Below are positions 1 to 10,213 of a stretch of DNA of 24,369 nt, in pieces. Source of the DNA: Ichthyophonus hoferi (taxonomy: Eukaryota; Opisthokonta; Ichthyosporea; Ichthyophonida; Ichthyophonidae); assembly GCA_002751075.1 (NCBI GenBank), contig NAOQ01000025.1:227441-251809 (forward strand), read 5' to 3'. Under the pieces are notes generated by a model, which saw nothing but the letters and a program-made list of their open reading frames with translations, made no database searches and had not been told where the DNA came from. Positions within the stretch are counted from its first letter, which is position 1, and the number at the start of each line of letters is the position of its first letter. The translations under genes and the position numbers were made by a program.

Positions 1-900
1 CCTTATCCTATACTCTATCCCATAACCACCAATTACATCATCCCAGCCTACCTTCATGTCTGTCATATCCATCTCCACCCCTGCATACCCCCGCCCAATA
101 ATTAATTCCTTTTATTCCTCCATAGTAACAGCAATGAAAGAGTCAGTCTATAATTAGTAGTCTCCAAAATGAGAAGTTGTAGGATGAAGATAAACCCTTA
201 TATGGTAATAATGGTACTTTCTTACGTAACTTACTATCATATAAAGATGTATGTCCCGTGTAATACACAATTTCCCTGAAGAATATGATGGTATGATATA
301 TTATAACATAAAATTAAATATACTACTAGCATAACCCTATAATACATAGATAATATATACCTCTTTAAAATATCAAATATAAGCCTATCAAAACAAAAAG
401 CATTACTATTAAAAAATTAAAACCTACACATGTGCTCTTAATATTATAGGTTTGCCAATACTATTTTATTCGATTAATTATCAAGTAATTAAACCCATTC
501 TTATAAAAGACATAGACCACTACACAACGTCACTTACATTTCATTTGATCACATGATTGGTGTCTTTTAGCCATTTTCTCGATCACAACTGAACTGAAAT
601 CCAGGTTTGTGATTTGCTGAAATCCGTCCATATACATACTATGACTTAGTCCTGTCCAATGGGAAGGCTTATTTAAAAATATTTAACATTTAATGTTATC
701 ATAGTAATACTTGTGATTGAGTGTTTAAATGTAACCTCAGGATAGAAAATTAAAAATTAAATAATAATGTTGTTCAGTAGTATGCATGTATTAATCATGA
801 ATATGTGGAGATAGGATATATGGTATAGTTCTTGTTACATCATGCTATAGCGTACTATTGTTGAAATCTCAGACATGCATATTGCTATAGTGTATGTAAA
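1..900. other. AT-rich intergenic DNA, no gene seen
   Basis: I see no coding pattern, RNA gene or element here. The stretch is AT-rich, with an ATTGG box near 555 and scattered TATA-like runs. It may be downstream or upstream sequence of a gene outside the window. Confidence 0.5.
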
Positions 901-907
901 TCTAAAC

Positions 908-1095
908 ACACACACATATATATATATATGATATTATTATATAATACTATATAATAATATCATATCAGAATATGTAATACTATATAATACTATATAATAA
1001 TATCATATCAGAATATGTAATACTACATAATACTATATAATACTACATAATACTATAACATACCATATCAACGTGTATCATACTATATTCTACTC
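908..1095. repeat. AT microsatellite, 43-bp tandem repeat and perfect palindrome
   Basis: A CA/TA dinucleotide run (about 907-929) leads into a perfect inverted repeat: 18-bp arms at 926-943 and 948-965 around a 4-nt ATAC spacer. A block of about 43 bp beginning at 941 recurs at 984. The following 60 bp consist of ATAATACT-like pentamer/octamer units. The arms could form a cruciform or a hairpin; no function can be assigned from sequence. Confidence 0.85.
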
Positions 1096-2560
1096 TATTA
1101 AGACATTTATCCCTATCAATGACTACACTTAATTTCAAATGTTATCATAGACCCAATCGTATCTAACCTGAGTTGCCACAGCCAACCATAAGGATGCGAT
1201 CCGTAGGCTTTATGTGATTTTTCAAGATATGACAGAAATGAGTGTAGGGTTTAAACCAGTCATAATCGTCCTCCCTGGAGGAGGGTAAATGATATTGGAA
1301 AAGGATAAACTAACCAATAGCAAGTAAGGAACAAAATACTCAAAAATAGATGGATAGAGATACTGGACGAAAAATGGTAATTATATTTATGTACAGTATA
1401 TCGTTGGTTGTTTAAATGTAGTTAAAATAAAAGATATAGAAAAAAATGTGTATATATTGTAATATAATACAGTATAATATCATACAATACGATACAATCT
1501 ATTATAAATATTGTAGTGTATTAATGTATACAACGTAACAAGTGCTCATTATTTAACCATATGTTTAATTATACATATGCAAGGCCTAGTGTATATTATA
1601 TTGTAATATGATGTAATATAGTACATCAATATAATATATTCCGCTCTATATACCCTATATTCATAACATATTACAGCATTAACTATAATAACATAATATT
1701 GTAACTATATAAACTATACTTAATAATGCCTACATACACATGAAGAGATATGTGCTTGTTGTTAGTTAAATAATATACTATATTGTAAAATCATACAATA
1801 TAATACAATATCATGGAATATCAAGTATTATCCTACAATCTTATCTACACAAACAGCACACAACCTCTCGTTTATAACTAGGTTCTGTTTCTAGTAAGCA
1901 CCTACATGGGGACTACTGGATCATATTGTATCTTATTGCATCTTATTATATCATATTTTATGTTAGCATGGGTAAAATTCATTTCACCAGAAGAATATCA
2001 GTACCTACTTACTTGTCAAAGCGTGCATCCCAATATTCCTTTTCCTTATATTCGCTATTATGTGCAGGTAAAGTTGCTGCATTATCTTCTTGTTTATCCA
2101 TGTTTCACTATTTCTTGTCTCTGTTTACCTCTCTTAATATTGCTTGATATATGTAGTATGTAAAATGGTATGAGAAGATAGTATATATATGTATGCATGC
2201 ATTTATATGTATATATATTATATTATTAATTATTAGTGTATTATATGATATTGTGTATGGTTATATTGTATTAATGTACAAACGTGTAATAACATATATA
2301 AATATAATATGTGTTTATAATATATTATATTTTATGTCTTATATTTTGTTTTATATTACATTATATAATATTTAAAAACAAATAATATACACGTGGTATT
2401 ACCAATGTGGTATACAGGTTGCACTATAATGCCATTTTAATTTGGTAAATCAATTGAATTAAACATTTAAAAAAGTGGGTAACGGTTAATTTACTAAAAT
2501 ATTAAATTATAATAACGCATGATTATTTAGGATATTTATAGTGATTGGCTAAAAATCAGA
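1096..2560. other. AT-rich intergenic DNA with pentamer repeats
   Basis: This stretch is rich in short ATAATACA/ACAATATA units (notably 1455-1510 and 1775-1830). An ORF beginning at ATG 1906 and an overlapping one from about 1968 both run into a donor-like CAG/GTAAAG near 2067, but no continuing exon or recognisable protein was found. I do not call a gene. Confidence 0.45.
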
Positions 2561-2579
2561 TTAAGATTAGTTGTCGATC

Positions 2580-3360
2580 ATGGTGGCTATGTTAGTTCAT
2601 AATCATTAGAAGGAGTTTATTCAAAACTGGTTTTTGAGCGACAGAAACGTAGATACAAGGCTTTGTACAATGACAAAGAGACTGTTCAGTCATAACATAT
2701 ATATTATACTAGCTAATCAAACTTATATATCTATCTAATTTAGGTTTTTCTTGTCTTTCGTATCATGGCCATAGTTGCTAGAGTAGATAAAATAGATAAT
2801 CCGGATACTTTACTAGAAGGTTAACTAGTTGTGTCTGGATTCTGGTGTTACTTCTTCTAATAGTAATAATACCTTAACTGTATGCAGAGCCACAATCGTA
2901 TTACGGTTACTACGTTTATAATACATTACGAGGTAATAATATAAAGGTTTCCACATCTTTAACTTAATAAGGTGAGATCGAGGTGCAGCTATCAAGAGCT
3001 TTATCTTGTAGACTACGTAAGAATAATTTCCAAACGGAACTCGGTAACATAAATTCAAGTTTTATTCCCAATTGAGGATATTGGAAATGAAACTAGTACT
3101 GATGTTATCACGTTGGATTGGAGTGTTGGAACTATGTAAATCTATGCTGTTGTTATCAAGTAGATAAGAAGTCAAAGCCTTTTAAAACCCAAGTTGAGGT
3201 TCAAGCTGCTAATCTGTCTTAAGTGAAGATTCTAATTTTTCACTTGATAATATATTGCATATGTAATGACTATGGTGTATATATATGACAGTAAATTTAC
3301 CTAATTATCTGTTTAAATTTGCTCTAAGATCCGACACATTTGGATTGAACCGATGTACAA
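2580..3360. other. Coding-like but broken sequence, unclassified
   Basis: Short peptide-like stretches occur on both strands. On the + strand one near 2630-2690 is basic (ERQKRRYKALYNDKE). The motif LLEG near 2806-2820 is also found in a decayed patch near 23010. No full-length frame survives and no family is recognised. It may be an old pseudogene or element fragment. Confidence 0.3.
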
Positions 3361-3559
3361 CTTAATGACTTAAATAACATCATACATTGTGTTTATAAAC
3401 AAAAATGCATGCCCAGAATCAACTTGGACCCAATTTATACACTTTATTCGAATTGGTACTAGCTTACGTATGTTTGGTAGGGATTTTTGATCACAATATA
3501 GAATTTGTACAACACTTAACTCATTTCGCCATAGACTAGAGCAATGAACACGTGACAAT

Positions 3560-3720
3560 ATCCCTTTGTTGATAAACTGCTACAGTATTGTCTTCTGGAA
3601 GAAGAGCTACACCAAATTCACCTAATTGGTCTTCTAGTAAAATATCTGACTGACTTGCTTTAGCCTCGTCCAAGACGACTCGCATAAAACAAGAAATAAT
3701 AACAAAACTTAAATTAAATT
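3560..3720 (-). pseudogene. Decayed protein-coding patch, member of a dispersed family
   Basis: The minus strand reads as coding-like sequence containing LLEDQLGEF and then VALLPEDN. This resembles motifs in two other minus-strand patches in the window (8510-8690 and 22640-22860), each with a leucine-rich stretch ending in a Pro-x-x-Asn signature. The patch is isolated and lacks an intact gene around it. I read it as a fossil fragment of an unidentified repeated gene or element. Confidence 0.35.
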
Positions 3721-4440
3721 TTGGAATGACTTGTATCGCATATCGATTTTTCTAGCATATAGTGAGATTAGTTAAATATCGCTAAGCCTCTATGTTGTAA
3801 CTAACGATATCTACTACACATATATTAGCTAATATCAATTCTAATACATTATATAATTTGGGTTCAGACTGGTTTTGGGCAAGCATTTGTGTTCATAAAC
3901 GTGGTGTAGGAATTTGTCTAAGTAGCTAAGTTGTGCATCGGTTCAGTCTAAGTGAGTTGGATTTTGGAGCATATTGAAGCATAATTGCGTAAATTATCTG
4001 TTACAGCTTGTGAACTAGTAGTTATAGACAATTGTTTTATCGAACAGAACACTTCTCTTATTTTTCTTTGAAGCCTCTCTTTTATACTTGTTTTACTCTA
4101 AATGCATTCTTGATTAAATAGTATTATATCTATAAATGTGTAGGAGGTAGTATTAAATAGAATCGGGGGATAAGAATAATGAGATATAATATAAAAATAT
4201 TATATATAAAAAATACAATATGAGGAGATATAATATGAATAAATACAATATAATATAGACCTAATATAAAGAAATGCAATACAAGCAAATAAAACATAAA
4301 AATACATCATATAATACAGCAATATCATATCATATCGTATCATACTATGCCGTTCAGAAACATGATCCAACATTAATAAGATATCCAGTAAAATAATTAA
4401 AGATAGATTTACAACAAATTAAACGTAATCAAACCTAATT
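3721..4440. other. AT-rich intergenic DNA
   Basis: No gene seen. The part from 4180 to 4350 is built of AATATAATA/ACAATATA-type units and ends in a run of ATCAT pentamers (about 4321-4345). Confidence 0.5.
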
Positions 4441-4466
4441 AAATATTATTACAATACCAGTATTAC

Positions 4467-4512
4467 ATTGGCCAATAAATTAACACCAATCAAAATACAT
4501 GAATTTTATTGG
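4467..4512. promoter_or_regulatory. CCAAT-box cluster upstream of CGR1
   Basis: The palindrome ATTGGCCAAT lies at 4467-4476, a second CCAAT at 4486-4490 and an ATTGG at 4508-4512, all 160-205 bp before the CGR1 start codon. CCAAT boxes are the usual target of the NF-Y/HAP complex. The role here is inferred from position and clustering. Confidence 0.5.
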
Positions 4513-4547
4513 CTCATATATATTACATGTGTGAGCGGCTCCCGAGT

Positions 4548-4559
4548 GCACACGTGTGC
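4548..4559. promoter_or_regulatory. CACGTG-centred 12-bp palindrome upstream of CGR1
   Basis: GCACACGTGTGC is a perfect palindrome with an E-box core (CACGTG, 4551-4556) inside a short GC-rich island (4532-4564) within very AT-rich DNA. It lies about 115 bp before the ATG. CACGTG is bound by bHLH factors (Cbf1/Pho4/Myc type), which in several eukaryotes control ribosome-biogenesis genes; use here is inference. Confidence 0.5.
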
Positions 4560-4672
4560 GCCGCCTAAGTACAATAGACTACATTGCATATAACATTATA
4601 TTATATTATTACAATAGACCTTCTTGTTTATTATTTTTTTGAGTTTTTTTTTTGTTATTAATTGTCGCTATA

Positions 4673-6514
4673 ATGGTAAAGGCAGTTCAAGATGTGAAGG
4701 TGGAGGCGAATACCAAGCCTGAGGTTAAAGTTGCACCCGTTCAGGTTAAGGTTAAGGGCAGAAAGGTGTCTGGAAAGGTGTGGAAGGAAGAGAAGAAGAG
4801 GTAAGGCTGGGGAGGAGGGTGCGACATTAGGAATGAAAGTAAAGAGAATAGTGAGAATATTGAGAATTATACTATTAGTAATAGAAATAATAGTAACCAT
4901 AATCGTTGTAGTAGGAATCATTTTACACTTAGTCTCTATCCTACAAATATCTCTAGTTCACTGTAGCTTGCATGCTCATGTATTTCAGCCATTTATAAGT
5001 TTAGCAATATATTTATATATACTACTATTTTTATATTATCAACAAACCACAATTGCTTTCTAAATCTTTGTATCTATATACAGTCCTTCCACTCAATTTA
5101 ATAAGGTTGGTGTTATAGTTCAAATTTTGCTCTCAAATTTAAAAGTTAAATATCTTTCAGCCAATTAGAGCACTGTATTAGAGATCACCTGATTATATAC
5201 CATTTTCTATTGGTTGATACACTATACACTCATGAAAATAATATTTTTACATTGATCTATACATGCACTTAATTCCTCAATGGCCTTCCAAATTTATCTA
5301 ACATATACACTTGTGCATTCAACATATGATATCTTTATAAACCCTCACTATCCCTCAGTTTTATTGCTTGTCATACTTATTTTTCATCCATTTATATGTC
5401 TATTTGTTATCCTAACACATTGGCTTCGTTGGCTCTCTCCAGATTCTCTTCTCTTATTGGAGTAAAGCCACTCAAACGTAGTTTTGAAGTGCAAAAAAAA
5501 GCTAGAGAGGAAAAGACTAGGCTTAAAGCCATGATGAAGGAGATAGCAGATAAAGAACAGAAAGAGAAGGAGGTATGTAAGGGTATACTATATCAGTATA
5601 CTATGATGCTATTATATTATTATATTACTGTTATACTATTGTGCTAAAATATTACTATACTACTATAGTACTGTAATACTGTAATATTATTTTCATACTA
5701 TCATGCATACATGCATACACACACACACATCAATATCATATACGTACTATTAATCTCATCGATTAATATATTTTTATTCAATAGGAAAAGAAGGAACGTA
5801 AGATCGAACAAGAAAGACGTAGAGCCGAGAACGTGAAGAAGGCAGAGATTGTCCAGACAGTAAGTACTCCAATCAATTATCAAAAATTTAAATTTTTAAA
5901 AACCACTGGGGCCAATGGAGCACAGTATATTTTATATGCGTTTAATATGATAAAGATATTGTTAATTATGTAATCAATCATAATATTGTTTTTATTTACT
6001 ACTATTTGTTTGGTGTTGTCATTATACCTGCGTGGAGTTTTATTGATGTGATATTGTATTGTAATATAAAATATTTAAGCTTTAAATCTTCAAAATAAAT
6101 GCATAAAACACTATACCCATACCTATACTAACAACACACTTGATATTTCCACATGTGTATGTATGCATATATTTTACTAGGGGGAAATCTGGCGAAATTT
6201 ATCCCTCACTCCATTTACTATTTATTTATTTATTTTAAAGTGTATAGTTTATTGGTGATATAGTTAAAATACATTATAATATATTTTAATGTAACTACTC
6301 TCATTATCCATTTGCTAAATTTATTTTAAACTATCTAACCTTTTTAAGCATGAGCTACAAGCTTTAATCCAATGAAAATAAATAGTAAGAATGTTCCTTT
6401 GCTATTCATCATTAGCATAGCAATGCACTAACGTCATTTATACTCTTTCAGATCAGTAGCAGGAAGGTAAAGAAAATGAACAGAAAGCAGTTGCGAATGA
6501 TTTCCAAGCGTTAA
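4673..6514 (+). CDS. CGR1: CGR1/CCDC86-type 60S ribosome biogenesis protein (4 exons)
   Basis: Exons are 4673-4800, 5443-5572, 5785-5859 and 6452-6514. They join in frame to 131 codons plus a TAA stop at 6512-6514. Residues 32-41 (VSGKVWKEEK) match the conserved VSGKxWK motif of yeast Cgr1. Next come SSLIGVKPLKRSFE, a long charged Glu/Lys/Arg helix likely to form a coiled coil, and a basic tail (SRKVKKMNRKQLRMISKR). Cgr1 (about 120 residues in yeast) is a nucleolar factor for 27S/25S rRNA processing and 60S assembly. All junctions are GT-AG, with donors GTAAGG, GTATGT and GTAAGT. Introns of 642, 212 and 592 bp are long for such a small gene. The start is the only ATG in frame before the motif. 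Reading of the family is confident; exact expression is not shown. Confidence 0.9.
5135..5930 (+). repeat. Related segments in CGR1 introns 1 and 3
   Basis: A segment near 5133-5182 (AAATTTAAAA, then CCAATTAGAGCACTGTATT) resembles one near 5881-5931 (AAATTTAAAT, then CCAATGGAGCACAGTATATT). The two lie in introns 1 and 3 and share order and spacing over about 50 bp. They may be copies of a short dispersed repeat or intronic regulatory motifs. Confidence 0.35.
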
Positions 6515-6764
6515 ATTGCCATCTTCATCGCTTGTTGGAAAGAAGAGTTAATATTTTTTTTAAAAAAATTCTTGCATATCAAATCACGATAATCAAGCTT
6601 TTGGTTGGATCTTTTGTATATCTGATTAGTTTTATACATAGGTCACATATTGGGATATATAAATATAAATTCTATTTCATATAAAACCATTTATAGCAGG
6701 CAGTTAGATGTCTCGTATGAAGTAACTCCGAGACGTAAAACAAATAAATAAAAATGATTGTATA
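6515..6764. other. Downstream region of CGR1
   Basis: The 3' flank starts with a T/A run and contains AATAAATAAAAATG near 6743-6756, a possible polyadenylation signal. Nothing else seen. Confidence 0.4.
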
Positions 6765-6960
6765 CATACAATAGAATAAGGATAGATAATCCTATACACA
6801 TTGGTGGTTGTATTAAATTATCTTGGAGGGGGTTAGGATTTTGCATCATGTATATTATTAGGTTTTGCATACAATAGAGTATTAGTATAGCAAGGATGGA
6901 TAACATTATACTCACGGTGGTTGTATTGTATTATCTTGCAAGGGGAAATGGCTGAGAATT
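6765..6960. repeat. Diverged tandem duplication of about 103-113 bp
   Basis: CATACAATAG at 6765 recurs at 6868, and GGTGGTTGTATT at 6803 recurs at 6916, each time followed by TTATCTTG and a G-rich run. A weaker third echo (GGTGGGGGTGGTTGTAG) lies near 7011-7027. I see no coding sequence in the unit. Confidence 0.65.
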
Positions 6961-7029
6961 ATTAGTATTGACTGTTTAGTATCTTGTTGTACATCATTTC
7001 TTTGTATTATGGTGGGGGTGGTTGTAGTA

Positions 7030-8500
7030 TATCACCTTCATTGGTTAGTGATAATAGTGGGTGTGCAGTGTATAAACTATGCTAAGATACAACTAACTAG
7101 AGTAAGATTATTTTGTATGAGTGGCAAGTAACTACGGGTCTATTGGTTTGTGTAAGTGAACATCTAATTATTCTACCAATTAATTCAAATCATTTTTAAT
7201 GAATTTAGCGTCTTTATTTTATTGAGATACTTGTTATAAACCATTCCCTCACCATTGATGATTTTCATCAGCACTCCTCTGATTAATTATCATCAGCTGA
7301 TTGATTCATGGTGACTGACTCTAGTACTAATTGATTACAACAGTTGCTAGGTGTGAAATCGATCTCTTATGATTTGAATGATGCCCGAAATATTCATGAC
7401 GGTCCCACGCACTGCACGATTACAGTTTATTGTTTTAATTCTATTTATTCTAGGATATATTATATTCACTTATTACTGGCTTTATTAATTTTATAATGCA
7501 GTCAATTCAATCAATTCATACATTAACTGTGAACATTAGTGGATTTTACAATTTTCAATCTGGTAACTTAGTTTGTCAACACATATTGTGTAAGCAGTTA
7601 AACTAATGAGGTAATTAGCTAAAAAGCCATTTTAGTATGGTTGTATTAGAATTAGGCTTAGTTGACACGCAAACTGTTCATAAGAAAAACGGTTCAGGCC
7701 GGCTTCAGTTCATACACACAAAAAAAGCTAATAATAAACACGGACTCTATCCCATTTTTATACGATCTTTGTTGATGGTTCTTTTCAGTACTTTTTATCA
7801 AAGGTGCAACACAGTGAATAAATGATAATGGCGAGTTTGATTTATTGGTCAAGGTCATGATTGATCAAATATGATTTTTATCCAAGCGTGATATAATTTG
7901 ATCAACGGCTAATCTATAATCCGTGCATTCAATCACATTCTATACGTGGGTTAATTAGCCTTTATTTGAACATTTTCTTACCTGGTTAATGTCACATTCT
8001 CCCATAGCGTTTAGAACGTCTGGTGCAGTTCTATCATGAATAGGTCAATTTCTTATTGGCTACGAATGTTGCTTCTCTATCTACTTACTTGTATCTTAAC
8101 ATTATGTTGTGTATTATAACCCTATACACTATAGCGTATACCACAGCCCCGTACACCATCTAGTATACCATAACTATATATTCTACACGACATTCATTTG
8201 CAAACCAAGAGATCCATAGTAACTTTATCATTTATACAAAATAACTGTCGCTATTTTCAATATCCTTTACCTAGTTATTTGTTTCTTGATGGATACTGTC
8301 AATTCAAGAGCATAGGAACAAAGCAGTTGATCACACATCATGTTGCCAATCGAAATAGCAAACTCTCAATAAACATAAACCAATCAGTCATCCTATTTAA
8401 GACTATAAATATTTATTAAATCACAAGACCCAATCAGGATGATCAACTGACTCAAAAGACACGAAAAGAAAATCTCCTTTAACGTCAAGCAATGACATTT
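7030..8500. other. Intergenic DNA, no supported gene
   Basis: An ORF at 7637-7825 (62 codons) has no recognisable motif and no exon partners. Near 8117-8180 there is a CTATACACTATA-type degenerate repeat resembling, in reverse orientation, the minisatellite near 22260-22430. ATTGG occurs near 7842 and 8056. Otherwise nothing. Confidence 0.4.
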
Positions 8501-8509
8501 TGAAACGTT

Positions 8510-8690
8510 TTATTGAAGATAAAACTAGTATCTGTTGTACCAAATTCTATCTGGCTGTTGTCGTCAGGTAAACGGCAAGCTAAAGCTCTAGCTAACTGCT
8601 CCTGAATCTCCCTTTATTGATTGGTGGTTGTAGAAACCTTGGGTGTCTTGCCAAGCAATGTGTGGTTTATGTAGTGACTGTAATATATTT
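8510..8690 (-). pseudogene. Decayed protein-coding patch, member of a dispersed family
   Basis: On the minus strand the sequence reads LARALACRLPDDN and then a stretch ending TSFIFNKTF. The patch at 22647-22853 (minus) has LTRPLACLLLLPNGN and then TSIFNTLF in the same order. This two-part match suggests common ancestry. Just before it on the minus strand is a coding-like LLGKTPKVSTTTNQ. The family is unknown and the copy is clearly not intact. Confidence 0.4.
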
Positions 8691-8699
8691 GGGGCTCTG

Positions 8700-9366
8700 T
8701 GTATATATTTATGGTATACACTTTCTGTAAAAGGGGAGTTATCTGTCACCATAGCTTAGCAAATTAGGCCTGGCTATTTTCTATTTGTTATCGGAAGAAT
8801 GAAAATATGTGTTTTATTAGACGGGAGTAAATCATACCCCAAACACGTTATGCTATACCTATATTAATAAAATACAATAAATTAATATATACTATTATAC
8901 TGTAATAAAATAAATCTAAATAAATATAATAAGAGACCCATAAATATGTCTTACCCACTTCCCTTCTCTATTTAACCCTGCCGACGTGTGTTGAAATGCG
9001 TGATAATAAAATGTACATAACTGCTTTATAAATTTTTATCATGTTGTTCATAAATTGATCTTGCTTATACTTGTTTAAATAGTTATTTTAATATTGTTAG
9101 ATTTAAATTTGAATTGAAAAAAAGATCGTCGATTTTTGCTTATTTTTTTATATATATTTTTTATATTTTTTGTTAAATTTTTTTTAAAATCTTATTAGAT
9201 TAAATCGTAAGCAAGTCTATAACTACGATTTTTCTGTAGAATTATATATATATACTTTTTCTGTGCTTGTTCCTTAGGATTTATTGACACTTGTGTTGCC
9301 AATATGTCTGTTATATTTTAAATCACCCAAGCATGTAATATACCTTCATTGTTTCCAATTTGGTAT
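8700..9366. other. AT-rich intergenic DNA with T-rich tract
   Basis: From 9118 to 9190 the sequence is dominated by T runs and TATATA. No gene seen. Confidence 0.5.
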
Positions 9367-9612
9367 TTACACTGTTCTTGGCATATAGATTATATTATAT
9401 CGTCTGCTTTTCTTCGGGCAATGTAAGAATTGACCCCTCATGTTAATGTCATTAGGGTCCTTTTTAATAATGGGAGACCAGTGCCCTTCTCCTATCTCAG
9501 CAAACCTTGCAGATATGACGACTAAGGCATCTTTTAAGTGCCTATTAAATTTAATGTTTTGACTCGTTGAAGCGGATATGTGAGTATATAAAATGCACTG
9601 CATGATTTTCAT
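9367..9612 (-). CDS. Hypothetical ORF, 81 codons, doubtful
   Basis: The ORF runs from an ATG at 9612 to a stop at 9367 on the minus strand and has fairly balanced composition (DALVVISARFAEIGEGHWSP, then a basic tail). GEGHWSP loosely recalls the GxGHFSP motif of phytochelatin-synthase (C83) peptidases, but the rest of that domain is missing. There are no flanking exons I can support. It could be a gene fragment or chance. Confidence 0.2.
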   Translation of the reverse strand: MKIMQCILYTHISASTSQNIKFNRHLKDALVVISARFAEIGEGHWSPIIKKDPNDINMRGQFLHCPKKSRRYNIIYMPRTV

Positions 9613-9685
9613 TGGATGTTTGTAATGTATTGTAACATAACTATTAAGGTAAACGTAAAGAACGCGGGCAAACAGAAATACGCTG

Positions 9686-9719
9686 ATTGGCTATTGTTTT
9701 TAAATCAATCGGAAATTGG
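9686..9719 (+). promoter_or_regulatory. CCAAT-type boxes upstream of NDC1
   Basis: ATTGG occurs at 9686-9690 and 9715-9719, flanked by two GC-rich spots (ACGCGGGC near 9662 and GAGCGCGG near 9726) in AT-rich DNA. They lie about 500 bp before the NDC1 start. The regulatory role is inferred. Confidence 0.35.
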
Positions 9720-9804
9720 AATCAGAGCGCGGTAAGTTAAATTAGGAACAGCACGAAAACTGCAATTTCGTTCCCGTTTGAAACCATTTTAATTTTAATT
9801 TTCA

Positions 9805-9840
9805 CTAAACCCTAAACCTTAAAATCTAAACCTTAAACCC
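9805..9840 (+). repeat. Interstitial telomere-like CCCTAAA/CCTTAAA tract
   Basis: Four to five degenerate CTAAACC/CTTAAACC units are seen, including an exact AAACCCTAA (9807-9815), the telo-box of plant promoters and the TTTAGGG telomere type. It is followed by a T/A homopolymer tract (9842-9860). It could be a promoter motif, a scar of a break repaired with telomere sequence, or chance. Confidence 0.5.
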
Positions 9841-9957
9841 ATTTTTTTTTTAAAAAAAAATTATATAGGAGATTTAGGTGCTAAATAACCATTTCAAGAT
9901 TGTTAAAATTTTAATTTGCCTGCCTGTTTATTTCCGGCTAAGTAATTCGATAATTTA

Positions 9958-10158
9958 ATGGCCGCCGCGATTGTATTGGATGGAATCAGATTCTCCGCGT
10001 TTTTTACATTAACCGCTCTTAATTTATTAATTTATAAGCTGGTATCTACTGGTTTAAATAGATATTTAAAATTAGATGAATTGAATTGCTTGCTCACATG
10101 TTCTGTGCTGTCGCAGTTTATTCGCATAATCATTTTATGCTACATGGCGTTTTTTTAA
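9958..10158 (+). CDS. Short hydrophobic ORF just upstream of NDC1 (uORF or small membrane protein)
   Basis: ATGGCCGCC gives a strong start context, and the 66-codon frame begins MAAAIVLDGIRFSAFF. Two hydrophobic stretches (about residues 10-27 and 46-66) could each cross a membrane. It ends 55 bp before the NDC1 ATG, so it may be a 5'-UTR ORF damping NDC1 translation or a separate small gene. I recognise no family. Its composition (GCC GCC GCG ATT) is less AT-biased at the start than its surroundings. Confidence 0.35.
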   Translation: MAAAIVLDGIRFSAFFTLTALNLLIYKLVSTGLNRYLKLDELNCLLTCSVLSQFIRIIILCYMAFF

Positions 10159-10213
10159 TCGCAAAATCCTAAAATCTTAAAAATTAGTCGGTTGTTTGCA
10201 CGCCAACGACAAC

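Noticed and set aside
1906-2163. 85-codon ORF with a donor-like site near 2067
   Set aside because: Two overlapping frames are equally open, no second exon was found and no family motif is visible.
4658-4921. 87-codon minus-strand ORF and 110-codon + ORF over CGR1 exon 1 and intron 1
   Set aside because: They overlap the CGR1 first exon in other frames or strand and read as low-complexity Leu/Ile/Thr; shadows of the real gene and intron.
9470-9560. GEGHWSP as a phytochelatin-synthase signature
   Set aside because: Only one short motif matches; the catalytic Cys region and overall domain are absent.
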